64,000 bases of DNA from Streptomyces sp. NP160 (GTDB taxonomy: Bacteria > Actinomycetota > Actinomycetes > Actinomycetales > Quadrisphaeraceae). The translations under genes were made by a program, and so were the position numbers. A model generated the notes under the pieces. It was not told the DNA's origin. It saw only the letters and a list, made by a program, of their open reading frames with translations, and searched no databases. Shown here piece by piece: positions 36,203-44,225 of this stretch. Location: contig NZ_VDMJ01000002.1 of the NCBI RefSeq assembly GCF_006335115.1, positions 1-64,000 on the forward strand, given 5' to 3'. How positions within the stretch are numbered: position 1 is the first letter of the stretch; every line of letters begins with the position of its first letter.

Positions 36203-37612
36203 TCAGATCCGCTCGCTCAGGCCGAGGGCGCCCTTGCGGGCGTAGACCGCCCACGTCACCGCGATGCAGAGCACGTAGAAGGCGACGAAGCTCCACAGGG
36301 CCGGCTGCAGCGATCCGAACTGGGCGGTCGAGGTGGCGAAGCCGCGGTTGACCAGGAAGCCGCCGTAGGCGCCGATGCCGGCCGAGATGCCGATGCAGGC
36401 GGAGGCGATGCGCTTGGCGCGGACCAGCCCGTCGACGTCGTCCATCGCCGTCTTCCCGCGGAAGATCGCCGGGATCATGCGGTAGGTGGAGCCGTTGCCG
36501 ATGCCGCTGGCCACGAACAGGACCATGAACGCCCCGAAGAACAGCGGCAGGCTCTTCAGCTGCAGCGCGAGCACGGCGCCGGCCGCGCCCAGGGCCAGGA
36601 CGGCGTAGGCGGCGATGCTGATCCGGGCACCTCCGAGGCGGTCGGCGAGCTTGCCGCCGTAGGGGCGGGCGAGGGAGCCGATGAGCGCGCCGAGGAAGGC
36701 GATGCCGAGGTTGACGTCCGGGAACTGCGTCTTGAGCAGCAGCGGGAAGGCCGCGGCGTAGCCGATGAAGGAGCCGAAGGTGCCGATGTACAGCAGCGAG
36801 ACGATCCAGGTGTGGCGGGTGCGCGCCGCGAGCTTCCACGCCTCGCCGTCGGCCTTGGCCTGGGAGAGGTTGTCCATGAACCGCCAGGCGCCGAAGGCGG
36901 CGACGAGGATCAGCGGGATGAGGATGTAGGCCGGGCGGGCGGTGCTGGCGGCGACGCCGGCCACGACGAGGAACGGCGTGACGAACTGGATGACGGCCAC
37001 GCCGATGTTGCCGCCGGCCGCGTTGAGGCCGAGGGCGGCGCCCTTCTCCTTCTCGGGGAAGAAGAAGGAGATGTTGCTCATGGAGGAGGCGAAGTTGCCG
37101 CCGCCGAAGCCGGCGGTCGCGGCGATGGTCAGCATCAGCCAGAACGGGGTGCCGGGGTTGGTGGCCACGTACACGAGGCCGAGGCACGGGACGATGAGCA
37201 GCAGCGCCGAGACGATCGTCCAGTTGCGCCCGCCGAACTTCGCGACGGCGAACGAGTAGGGGAAGCGCATGGTGGCGCCCACGAGCACGGGCACCGAGAC
37301 GAGCCACAGGGCCTGGTCGGTGGTGATCGGGTAGCCCGCGGCGATGAGCACCGGGGTGGCGATCGACCACAGCTGCCAGACGGTGAAGCCGAGGAACTCG
37401 GCGGCGATGGACCACCACAGGTTCCGGCGGGCGACGGCGCGGCCGCCGCCCTCCCACTGGGCGTGGTCCTCGGGGTTCCAGACGTCGACCCAGCGCCCGC
37501 GGCGGGGGGCGTCCAGGGTGCCGACGGTGCTGGTCCTCGCACCACCGGGAGAGGTGACCACCTCGAGGCGGTCGGGCGCTGCGGCGCGCGTGGCGCGGGT
37601 GTCCTGCGACAT
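36203..37612 (-). CDS. narK: Nitrate/nitrite MFS transporter
   Basis: 469 residues, twelve membrane segments. The nitrate signature of the NNP branch is present as GFGGGNFASSMSNISFFFPEK, with a second glycine-rich motif at GIGNGSTYRMIPAIF; the conserved arginine of the nitrate site fits TMRFPYS. It imports nitrate and may export nitrite. The N-terminal 50 residues are hydrophilic. ATG 37612 follows TACGTT (37620-37625, minus) by 7 nt, so the operon begins leaderless. The first gene of narK-nasA-small protein-nirB-nirD. Confidence 0.93.
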   Translation of the reverse strand: MSQDTRATRAAAPDRLEVVTSPGGARTSTVGTLDAPRRGRWVDVWNPEDHAQWEGGGRAVARRNLWWSIAAEFLGFTVWQLWSIATPVLIAAGYPITTDQALWLVSVPVLVGATMRFPYSFAVAKFGGRNWTIVSALLLIVPCLGLVYVATNPGTPFWLMLTIAATAGFGGGNFASSMSNISFFFPEKEKGAALGLNAAGGNIGVAVIQFVTPFLVVAGVAASTARPAYILIPLILVAAFGAWRFMDNLSQAKADGEAWKLAARTRHTWIVSLLYIGTFGSFIGYAAAFPLLLKTQFPDVNLGIAFLGALIGSLARPYGGKLADRLGGARISIAAYAVLALGAAGAVLALQLKSLPLFFGAFMVLFVASGIGNGSTYRMIPAIFRGKTAMDDVDGLVRAKRIASACIGISAGIGAYGGFLVNRGFATSTAQFGSLQPALWSFVAFYVLCIAVTWAVYARKGALGLSERI

Positions 37613-37630
37613 GACCGCGAACGTAGGCAG

Positions 37631-37642
37631 GCCGTGTTGCGG
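37631..37642 (-). promoter_or_regulatory. Shared 12-bp motif CCGCAACACGGC upstream of narK
   Basis: Lies 5 bp upstream of the narK -10 box, with GTCACACA a further 20 bp upstream. The arrangement of the same two elements near cysG suggests one nitrogen regulator controls both promoters. Confidence 0.5.
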
Positions 37643-37673
37643 ATCAGCGCCGCTGTGTGACGTCCCGTGAAAA

Positions 37674-37710
37674 CTCCCCTCACACCCGCGTCGTGCGGGC
37701 GTGAGGGGAG
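37674..37710. terminator. Terminator after the cytoplasmic FKBP gene
   Basis: CTCCCCTCAC-CCCGC pairs with GCGGG-GTGAGGGGAG around a 5-nt loop with one bulge on each side. It lies just past the FKBP stop and upstream of the narK promoter. Confidence 0.85.
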
Positions 37711-37729
37711 CGTCAGGTGGTGCTGGGTC

Positions 37730-38107
37730 TCAGCGGACGCCGACGAGGTCGACCACGAAGACGAGGGCCTCGTCCGGGCCGATGACGCCACCGGCGCCGC
37801 GCTTGCCGTACGCCTGGTCCGAGGGGATCTCCAGGCGGCGGCGGCCGCCGACGCGCATGCCGAGCAGGCCCTGGTCCCAGCCCTTGATGACCTGGCCGAC
37901 GCCCACGCGGAAGCTCAGCGGCTCACCGCGGTCCCAGGAGGCGTCGAACTGCTCGCCGGTGGAGTGGGTGACGCCCACGTAGTGGGTGGTGACGGTGGAG
38001 CCGGGCGTGGCCTCGGGGCCGTCGCCGACGGTGATGTCGGTGATGACGAGCTCGGTGGGGGCGGGACCCTCGGGCGGGTCGACCTCGGGACGGGATGCGT
38101 TGCTCAT
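37730..38107 (-). CDS. FKBP-type peptidyl-prolyl isomerase, cytoplasmic
   Basis: 125 residues, one FKBP domain: VTTHYVGVTHSTGEQFDASWDRGEPLSFRVG, then VIKGWDQGLLGMRVGGRRRLEIP and YGKRGAGGVIGPDEALVFVVDLV. Active-site aromatic and Asp residues are in place. It speeds proline isomerisation during folding. ATG 38107 is used because a -10-like CAGAGT (38115-38120, minus) is 7 nt upstream; a GTG nine bases further up is possible. The gene sits beside a lipoprotein FKBP, close to pafA as in other actinobacteria. Confidence 0.92.
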   Translation of the reverse strand: MSNASRPEVDPPEGPAPTELVITDITVGDGPEATPGSTVTTHYVGVTHSTGEQFDASWDRGEPLSFRVGVGQVIKGWDQGLLGMRVGGRRRLEIPSDQAYGKRGAGGVIGPDEALVFVVDLVGVR

Positions 38108-38134
38108 GGGGTCCACTCTGCCGGGGCGCGCTGA

Positions 38135-39160
38135 CTACTGCGCAGCCAGGACGTCGACGACGAACACCAGCGTCGAGCCCGCCGGGATGTCCTCGCTCGG
38201 GGACTGGTCCCCGTAGCCGAGGTCCGGGGGGATGACGAGCATGACCTGGCTGCCCACCGGGACGCCCTCCAGGCCCTGGTCCCAGCCGGCGATGACCTTG
38301 CCGTCGCCGAGGGTGAAGTCGAACGGGGTGCCCCGGCTCCACGAGGAGTCGAACTCCTTCCCGGTCGACCACGTCACGCCGGTGTACTGCATGGTGAGGT
38401 TCTGCCCCTTCTGCACCGGCTCACCGCCGCCGGTCACGAGGACCTGCTTGACCAGCGACGTCGGGGGCGCGGCCTGCGTGTCGACCGTGATCGCCGGCAC
38501 GTGCGTCTGCTGGTCCACGGTGACCTGCGGCAGGCCCGCCGGGAACGTCGAGGGGTCGACGGGGGTGCCGGTGGCCCAGCCGGGCGCGACCCCCTTGACG
38601 TCGATGAGGTACACGAGGGTGTCGGTGGCGCCGATGCCCGCCTGCTGCAGGCCGCCCTGCGGCCCGTAGCCGTCGGCGGGGGCGACGGCCACCAGCAGCT
38701 GGGTACCGGCCTTGACGCCCTCCAGGGCGGTGGTGAAGCCGGGGATCACGCCCGGGCCCAGCACGAACTGCGTGGGCTGCCCGGTCCACGTGCTGGACCC
38801 GAAGGCCTTGCCGTCCCGGCCGTTGACCCCGACGAACTCGACGCTGAGCACCTCGCCCTCCGCCGCGGCGTCCCCGTTGCCCTCCGCGAGCACCCGCGAG
38901 GTGGTGGTGCCGGTGCTGAAGCCGGCCGGCACCGTGACGGTCGGGACGGCGTCCTTCCCGGTGGCACCCGCCGCAGGGGGGGTGACGCTGACCTGGGTGA
39001 GGTCGGCGGTCGCCGCGGCGCTGCTGGCACCGCTGCTGGCGCCGGTGGAGGGAGCGGCTGCGCCGTCGTCGTCGCCGGAGCCGCCGGAGCAGCCCGCGAG
39101 CGCGAGCACGGCGGCCACCAGGGGCACCAGGAGAGCAGGACGACGACGAGCGGCGATCAC
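38135..39160 (-). CDS. FKBP-type peptidyl-prolyl isomerase, lipoprotein with two domains
   Basis: 341 residues. A lipoprotein signal (LVPLVAAVLALAGCSGG, Cys at about residue 24) is followed by a Ser/Ala linker and two FKBP-like domains. The first (LSVEFVGVNGRDGKAFGSSTW) is diverged; the second (MQYTGVTWSTGKEFDSSWSRG, then VIAGWDQGLEGVPVGSQVML) keeps the active-site residues. It would fold secreted proteins outside the membrane. The GTG start follows TAGCGT (39167-39172, minus) by 6 nt. Lnt, encoded in this window, would complete its lipidation. Confidence 0.9.
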   Translation of the reverse strand: MIAARRRPALLVPLVAAVLALAGCSGGSGDDDGAAAPSTGASSGASSAAATADLTQVSVTPPAAGATGKDAVPTVTVPAGFSTGTTTSRVLAEGNGDAAAEGEVLSVEFVGVNGRDGKAFGSSTWTGQPTQFVLGPGVIPGFTTALEGVKAGTQLLVAVAPADGYGPQGGLQQAGIGATDTLVYLIDVKGVAPGWATGTPVDPSTFPAGLPQVTVDQQTHVPAITVDTQAAPPTSLVKQVLVTGGGEPVQKGQNLTMQYTGVTWSTGKEFDSSWSRGTPFDFTLGDGKVIAGWDQGLEGVPVGSQVMLVIPPDLGYGDQSPSEDIPAGSTLVFVVDVLAAQ

Positions 39161-39207
39161 CCCAGCACGCTACGCGACGGACCTGGGTGCTCCCGGCGCG
39201 CGCGGGC

Positions 39208-40569
39208 TCACATGCTGGCGATGAGGCGCTCCACCCGCTCGTCCACGGAGCGGAAGGGGTCCTTGCAGAGCACGGTGCGCTGCGACTGGTCGTTGAGCTT
39301 GAGGTGCACCCAGTCGACGGTGAAGTCGCGGCGCTTCTCCTGGGCGGTCCGCACGAAGTCCCCGCGCAGGCGGGCGCGGGTGGTCTGCGGGGGCACGCTG
39401 GTGGCCTCGAAGACCTCGATGTCGCTGCTGACGCGCTCGACCATGCCGCGGGCGGCGAGGAGGTTGTACAGGCCGCGGGTGCGGGAGACGTCGTGGTAGG
39501 CGAGGTCGAGGCGGGCGACGCGGGCGTCGGACAGCGACAGGCCGTGGCGGGCCTGGTAGCGCTCGACGAGCTTGAGCTTGATGACCCAGTCCAGCTCCCT
39601 GTCCACCAGGGACAGGTCGCCCTCGCGGACGGCCCGCAGGCCGCGCTCCCACAGGTCGAGCACGCGCTTGTCGGTGCTGTTGCGGGTGCCCTCCTCGTCG
39701 ATGAAGGTCTTCGCGCGCTCGAGGTACTCCTCCTGGACCTCCAGGGCGCTGGCCTCGCCGCCGTTGGCGAGCTTGAGCAGCCGGCGCCCGGTGGTGTCGT
39801 GGCTCACCTCGCGGATGGCCCGGATCGGGTTCTCCAGCGAGAGGTCGCGCACGGCGACGCCGCTCTCCAGCATCCGCAGGACGATGTCGACGGCACCGGT
39901 CTTGAGCATCGTCGTGGTCTCGGACATGTTGGAGTCGCCCACGATGACGTGGAGGCGGCGGAACCTGTCGGCGTCGGCGTGGGGCTCGTCGCGGGTGTTG
40001 ATGATGGGCCGGCTGCGCGTGGTGGCGCTGGAGACGCCCTCCCAGATGTGGTCGGCGCGCTGGGAGAGGCAGTAGACGGCGCCCCGGGGGGTCTGGAGCA
40101 CCTTGCCGGCGCCCACGAGCACCTGGCGCGTCACGAGGAAGGGGATCAGGACGTCGGCCAGTCGGGAGAACTCCCCGGCACGGGGCACGAGGTAGTTCTC
40201 GTGGCAGCCGTAGGAGTTGCCGGCGGAGTCGGTGTTGTTCTTGAAGAGGAACACCTCTCCCCCGATGCCCTCCTCGGCGAGGCGGCGCTCGGCGTCCACG
40301 GTGAGGCCCTCGAGGATCCGCTCGCCCGCGCGGTCGTGGATGACGAGCTGGCGCACGTCGTCGCACTCGGGGGTGGCGTACTCCGGGTGGGAGCCCACGT
40401 CGAGGTAGAGGCGGGCGCCGTTGCGGAGGAAGACGTTGGACGACCGCCCCCACGAGACGACCTTGCGGAAGAGGTAGCGGGCGACCTCGTCGGCGGACAG
40501 GCGGCGCTGGCCGTCCGCGGCGCAGGTGACCCCGTACTCGGTCTCCAGACCCAGGATCCGGCGGTCCAC
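39208..40569 (-). CDS. pafA: Pup-protein ligase PafA
   Basis: 453 residues, the normal length. [16 protein letters not shown] at the start holds the catalytic Glu (residue 9), and [15 protein letters not shown] and [21 protein letters not shown] form the nucleotide and metal site shared with glutamine synthetase. PafA links Pup, through its C-terminal Glu, to lysines of target proteins using ATP. GTG 40569 is chosen over the GTG three codons upstream, because TACTGT (40577-40582, minus) lies 7 nt before it and the family usually begins MDRRI. It is upstream of the FKBP genes. Confidence 0.96.
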   Translation of the reverse strand: MDRRILGLETEYGVTCAADGQRRLSADEVARYLFRKVVSWGRSSNVFLRNGARLYLDVGSHPEYATPECDDVRQLVIHDRAGERILEGLTVDAERRLAEEGIGGEVFLFKNNTDSAGNSYGCHENYLVPRAGEFSRLADVLIPFLVTRQVLVGAGKVLQTPRGAVYCLSQRADHIWEGVSSATTRSRPIINTRDEPHADADRFRRLHVIVGDSNMSETTTMLKTGAVDIVLRMLESGVAVRDLSLENPIRAIREVSHDTTGRRLLKLANGGEASALEVQEEYLERAKTFIDEEGTRNSTDKRVLDLWERGLRAVREGDLSLVDRELDWVIKLKLVERYQARHGLSLSDARVARLDLAYHDVSRTRGLYNLLAARGMVERVSSDIEVFEATSVPPQTTRARLRGDFVRTAQEKRRDFTVDWVHLKLNDQSQRTVLCKDPFRSVDERVERLIASM

Positions 40570-40714
40570 GATCGCCACAGTACGTCGGCTGCGCGGTGGC
40601 GCGGAGGCGGGGCGCGCAGCGGGCCGTCGTCGGTGCTGGCCGCCACCGTCCCCCCGAGGCCTCCCCGAGCACCATCTCGAAGAGTCGTCTCACCAGGTCA
40701 CAGCGGTGTTGATG

Positions 40715-40756
40715 TTGCTCGCTCGAACGCCTGTCGGTATCATCAGGGACGTGTCC
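40715..40756 (+). promoter_or_regulatory. Promoter-like site pointing antisense into the GNAT gene, with a mini-ORF
   Basis: TTGCTC (40715-40720), a 17-bp spacer, and TATCAT (40738-40743) make the best sigma-70-like promoter in this interval. A GTG codon follows the -10 by 7 nt and opens a six-codon frame (MSEASA). No plus-strand gene follows, so the transcript would run antisense to the GNAT gene. The rest of 40570-40806 shows no other gene. Confidence 0.4.
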
Positions 40757-40806
40757 GAGGCGTCTGCGTGACGTTCCCCGACGAGCCGAGCTTCTGACCG
40801 GTCGAG

Positions 40807-41364
40807 TCAGTCCAGCGCCTTCACCAGCACCGCGAGGCGGACGCCGCGGTCGTCGACGCGGTCGGCGTCCCCGGGCCTGTCGCTGAGGCGGTAGCCGGCG
40901 CGCTGGTAGAGCGAGATGGAGCCCTCGGACTCCGCCCCGGTGAACAGCTCCAGGCGGACCGCACCGGCCCGGCGGGCCTCGTCCTCGGCGGCGCGGAGGA
41001 GGGCCTTGCCCAGCCCGCGCCCCTGCGCGTCCGGGACGACGACGAGCCTGCCGACGTGCCCGACGAGCGGACCCCCGCCGTCGTCCTGCCCGTCCCCCGC
41101 CGACGGGAGGTCGTGGGCCAGGCGCACCCGCACGGACCCGAGCAGCCGGTCCGGCTTCCAGTCCGACCAGGCACCGGCCTCGGCGACCACCACGCGCTGG
41201 GCCGCGTCCTCGATGGCGGTGCGCACGTCGGCGACGCTCTCGCGCAGGGGCGGCAGCAGCGGGTCGCCGTAGCGCTGGGCCTCGCTGACGAACGCCGCCA
41301 GCGAGACCACCAGCACCTCGCCGGCGTCGCCCGCGCGCGCCGGGCGCAGCCGCCAGCCACCCAC
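40807..41364 (-). CDS. GNAT family N-acetyltransferase
   Basis: 185 residues. The acetyl-CoA site is clear: VGRLVVVPDAQGRGLGKALLRAAEDEARRAG, followed by the C-terminal SISLYQRAGYRLSDR. The N-terminus (WRLRPARAGDAGEVLVVSLAAF) fits small-molecule or protein N-acetyltransferases. Substrate is unknown. It begins 32 bp after prcA on the same strand, so it may be co-transcribed with the proteasome genes; a role in acetylating a proteasome subunit or substrate is only a guess. Start GTG 41364 has no clear ribosome site. Confidence 0.85.
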   Translation of the reverse strand: MGGWRLRPARAGDAGEVLVVSLAAFVSEAQRYGDPLLPPLRESVADVRTAIEDAAQRVVVAEAGAWSDWKPDRLLGSVRVRLAHDLPSAGDGQDDGGGPLVGHVGRLVVVPDAQGRGLGKALLRAAEDEARRAGAVRLELFTGAESEGSISLYQRAGYRLSDRPGDADRVDDRGVRLAVLVKALD

Positions 41365-41396
41365 CGTCGTCGTCCGGGTCGTCGAGGAGGGGGTGG

Positions 41397-42212
41397 TCAG
41401 TCGGCGGGCGGCAGGTCGACCGTGTCCGACGGCAGGCCGGAGTGGCCCGCCGCGGGCGGCGTCCGGGCCGCGGCGACCTCGGCCGCCGATACCGGCCCGG
41501 GGGTGTCACCACCCGCCCGTCCGTCGATGACGGCCTGCAGCACGGCGCCCTCGAGGCGGCGGAAGGTGCGCCGGGGGCGGTCGCGCTCCAGCACCGCGAC
41601 CTCGAGCTGGTCGGCGGTCAGCGTGCGCGCCGGACCACCGGCCGGGTCGGGCGAGAGCGCCCGCAGCGCCAGCGCCAGCACGCCGGGCAGGTCGAGGTCG
41701 GCGCGCCAGCCCTCGCGCAGCGGCCCGACCACGGCCTCGGTCTGGCCGCCGATGATGACCACGCCGTGCTCTTCGGCCACGGAGCCGTCGTAGGTGAGGC
41801 GGTACAGCTGGTCGGTGCCCGGCTGCGGGCCGACCTGCGCCACCACCACCTCGACCTCCAGCGGCTTGGGCTCGCTGGTGAACACCGCCCCGAGGGACTG
41901 CGCGTAGGCGTTGGCCAGGCCGCGGGCGGTGACGTCGGCGCGGTCGTAGGAGTACCCGCGCAGGTCGGCGTAGCGCACGCCGGCCACGCGGAGGTTCTCG
42001 AACTCGTTGTACTTGCCGACCGCGGCGAAGCCGATCCGGTCGTAGATCTCGCTCACCTTGTGCAGCGCCTTCGACGGGTTCTCCGCCACGAAGGCGATGC
42101 CGCCGGCGTACTCGGCCACCACCACGGACCGGCCGCGGGCGATGCCCTTGCGGGCGTAGTCGGCCTTGTCCCGGATGAGCTGCTCGGGGCTGACGTAGAA
42201 CGGCATGCTCAT
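41397..42212 (-). CDS. prcA: Proteasome subunit alpha
   Basis: 271 residues. The actinobacterial alpha-subunit start [29 protein letters not shown] gates the pore, and [27 protein letters not shown] follows. No catalytic Thr is expected. The C-terminal 45 residues are Pro/Ala-rich and probably disordered. Alpha rings form the outer rings of the 20S core and receive the Arc ATPase. The start overlaps the prcB stop by ATGA, with a second Met two codons on as an alternative. Confidence 0.96.
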   Translation of the reverse strand: MSMPFYVSPEQLIRDKADYARKGIARGRSVVVAEYAGGIAFVAENPSKALHKVSEIYDRIGFAAVGKYNEFENLRVAGVRYADLRGYSYDRADVTARGLANAYAQSLGAVFTSEPKPLEVEVVVAQVGPQPGTDQLYRLTYDGSVAEEHGVVIIGGQTEAVVGPLREGWRADLDLPGVLALALRALSPDPAGGPARTLTADQLEVAVLERDRPRRTFRRLEGAVLQAVIDGRAGGDTPGPVSAAEVAAARTPPAAGHSGLPSDTVDLPPAD

Positions 42213-43036
42213 CGGCGGCGGCCCTCCTGCTCGGCCGTGCGGTCGGCGATGACGGCGGCGGCGACCCGGCCGAGCTCGTCCTCACCGACGCGCACGTAGC
42301 CCTCGGCGGTCACGACGGCGACGACGGGCCAGATGCGGCGCACGACGTCGGGACCGCCGGTGGCGGAGTCGTCGTCGGCGGCGTCGTAGAGGGCCTCCAC
42401 GGCCACCCGGACGGCGCCGTCGGTGTCCAGGCCCGGGCGCCAGAGCTTCTTGAGGGCGCCCCGGGCGAACAGCGAGCCGGAGCCCACCGCGTGGTGCTCG
42501 TGCTCCTCGTAGCGGCCGCCGGTGACGTCGTAGCTGAAGATGCGGCCGGTCTGGCGGGCCAGGTCGTACCCGGCGAACAGCGGCACCACGGCCAGGCCCT
42601 GCATGGCCAGGCCCAGGTTGCCGCGGACCATCGTGGCGAGGCGGTTGGCCTTGCCGTCCAGGCTGAGCAGCGCGCCCTCGATCTTCTCGTAGTGCTCGAG
42701 CTCCACCTGGAACAGGCGCACCAGCTCCACCGCGAGCCCCGCGGACCCGGCGATGCCGACGCAGCTCCACGCGTCCGCGGGGAACACCTTCTCGATGTCG
42801 CGGCTGGCGATCATCGACCCCGCCGTGGCGCGCCGGTCGCCTGCCATGACCACGCCGCCGGGGAAGGTCAGCGAGACGATGGTCGTGCCGTGCGGCGCCA
42901 GCTGCTCACCCGAGGCCCCGGGCTGCTGGAGCGCCCGGCGGCCGGGCAGCAGCTCGGGCGCGTGGGCGCCGAGGAAGTCCGTGAACGAGGAGCTGCCGGG
43001 CGTGGTGAACGCCGAGGGCAGAGGGGCTGCCGTCAC
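42209..43036 (-). CDS. prcB: Proteasome subunit beta
   Basis: 275 residues. A 50-residue propeptide ends APHG before the catalytic Thr51 (GTTIVSLTF), exposed by autocleavage. The supporting Asp (GDRRATAG) and Lys (EKVFPADAW) are present, and [25 protein letters not shown] is typical of the family. The beta rings form the proteolytic chamber. The GTG start overlaps the pup stop by GTGA, and the gene overlaps prcA, so pup, prcB and prcA are translated in sequence. Confidence 0.97.
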   Translation of the reverse strand: MTAAPLPSAFTTPGSSSFTDFLGAHAPELLPGRRALQQPGASGEQLAPHGTTIVSLTFPGGVVMAGDRRATAGSMIASRDIEKVFPADAWSCVGIAGSAGLAVELVRLFQVELEHYEKIEGALLSLDGKANRLATMVRGNLGLAMQGLAVVPLFAGYDLARQTGRIFSYDVTGGRYEEHEHHAVGSGSLFARGALKKLWRPGLDTDGAVRVAVEALYDAADDDSATGGPDVVRRIWPVVAVVTAEGYVRVGEDELGRVAAAVIADRTAEQEGRRR

Positions 43037-43239
43037 TGGCCGCCCTTCTGGGTGTACTGGCGGACGAACTGCTCCGCGTTGGACTCGAGCACGTCGTCGA
43101 TCTCGTCGAGGAGGGCGTCGACGTCGTCGGTGGCGGTCGAGTCCTCGGTCTGGGCGCCCGAGCGCGGCAGCGGCTCGACCTCGTGCTCGACCTCGTCCTT
43201 GTCGCGCCGCGACGGACGCTGCTGCTCCTGTCCTGGCAC
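43033..43239 (-). CDS. pup: Prokaryotic ubiquitin-like protein Pup
   Basis: 68 residues, very acidic and mostly disordered. The helix that Arc binds is [25 protein letters not shown], and the C-terminus is QKGGQ. It ends in Gln, so Dop must deamidate it to Glu before PafA can attach it. The N-terminus is charged ([19 protein letters not shown]). GTG 43239 has a GAGGGGG ribosome site. A -10 TACGAT lies further upstream at 43306-43311 (minus strand). Confidence 0.97.
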   Translation of the reverse strand: MPGQEQQRPSRRDKDEVEHEVEPLPRSGAQTEDSTATDDVDALLDEIDDVLESNAEQFVRQYTQKGGQ

Positions 43240-43305
43240 CGCTGCCCCCTCAGGTCACTCTCGGCTGGCCGGTGCCCCGCGCGGGGGCCCGGTCGGGCTC
43301 TCCCG

Positions 43306-43311
43306 ATCGTA
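43306..43311 (-). promoter_or_regulatory. -10 box TACGAT of the pup-prcB-prcA operon
   Basis: Minus-strand TACGAT lies 67 bp before the pup start, leaving room for a real leader with the GAGGGGG ribosome site. No clear -35 is visible, as is common in GC-rich actinobacteria. Confidence 0.45.
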
Positions 43312-43376
43312 GGCGGGAGCGCCCGGACCGCGACCGGCACCCAGCCGATCCCGCGCCACCTGGCAGCATCGACGCC

Positions 43377-44219
43377 GTGCCCGAGCAGCCCGACCCCGCA
43401 GCGCAGGTCCCGCCGGAGCTCCCCGGGGCGCTCCTGGAGGCCCGCGAGGGCACGGGCGCGGCGTTCCCCGCCGCGCTGGCCGCGCACGCGCGCCGCGCCG
43501 GGGCCCTCGACGACGCCGCCGCCTGGTGGGCCAGCCCGGAGCCCGTCGTGCGCCAGGTCGGCCTGGAGCTGTCCGCCGTGCTCGCCGGTCCCGCCTCCCC
43601 CCTCCCCGTCCAGGCCCGCGAGCGCGCCCGGCAGCAGGTGGCCGACCAGGCGGCGCAGGCCGCCACCAGCGACGACGCCGACCTGCGCTGGGCCGCCGCC
43701 AAGGCCCTGGGCTCCGCCGGGACCTCCCCCGCCGCGCTCGACGTCCTCGTCGTCCTGCTCTCCGACGACGACGCCGACGTGCGCTGGCAGGCCGTCGCCT
43801 GCCTGCCCCTGGCCCTCGGGGCCGACGCGAGCACCCTCGACGGCGACGCCGGCCACCGCGCCGTCAACGCCCTGGTCGGCGCGACCCGCGACGAGGACGA
43901 GGACGTCGCCGAGCAGGCCGTCTTCGCGCTGGCCGAGCAGCTCGAGCCCACCGGCGCCGCCGGCGCGCCCGAGGTGGCCGAGGCGCTGGCCGCGCGCCTG
44001 GGCGCCCCCGGGGAGACCGGCGGCCTGGCCGCGCTCGGGCTGGCCCGGCGCGGGGACGCCCGCGCCGAGCCCGCCGTCCGCGCCGCGCTCTCCCGCGCCC
44101 TGGAGGACCCGGACTCCGAGCTCGACGAGCCCTGGCTGGACGCCGCCGACCTGCTCCCCGGCCTCGCGGCGCTGGCCGCGGACGTCCGCAGCGCCGGCAG
44201 CGACGCCGGCCTCGGCTGA
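43377..44219 (+). CDS. HEAT-repeat-like protein
   Basis: 280 residues, Ala-rich and almost wholly helical. HEAT-type units recur: EPVVRQVGLELSAVLAGP, ADLRWAAAKALGSAGTS, ADVRWQAVACLPLALG and EDVAEQAVFALAEQL. Such solenoids bind other proteins; some bacterial relatives act as lyases on phycobilins or as DNA glycosylase-like AlkD proteins, but no catalytic residue is visible here. GTG 43377 follows CAGCAT (43364-43369) by 7 nt. It is divergent from pup and converges with the histidine kinase, only 6 bp apart. Confidence 0.75.
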   Translation: MPEQPDPAAQVPPELPGALLEAREGTGAAFPAALAAHARRAGALDDAAAWWASPEPVVRQVGLELSAVLAGPASPLPVQARERARQQVADQAAQAATSDDADLRWAAAKALGSAGTSPAALDVLVVLLSDDDADVRWQAVACLPLALGADASTLDGDAGHRAVNALVGATRDEDEDVAEQAVFALAEQLEPTGAAGAPEVAEALAARLGAPGETGGLAALGLARRGDARAEPAVRAALSRALEDPDSELDEPWLDAADLLPGLAALAADVRSAGSDAGLG

Positions 44220-44225
44220 GGGCGG

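Noticed and set aside
40756-40797. Short frame VTFPDEPSF after the antisense promoter as a gene
   Set aside because: Only about ten codons and no ribosome site; kept only as part of the promoter observation.
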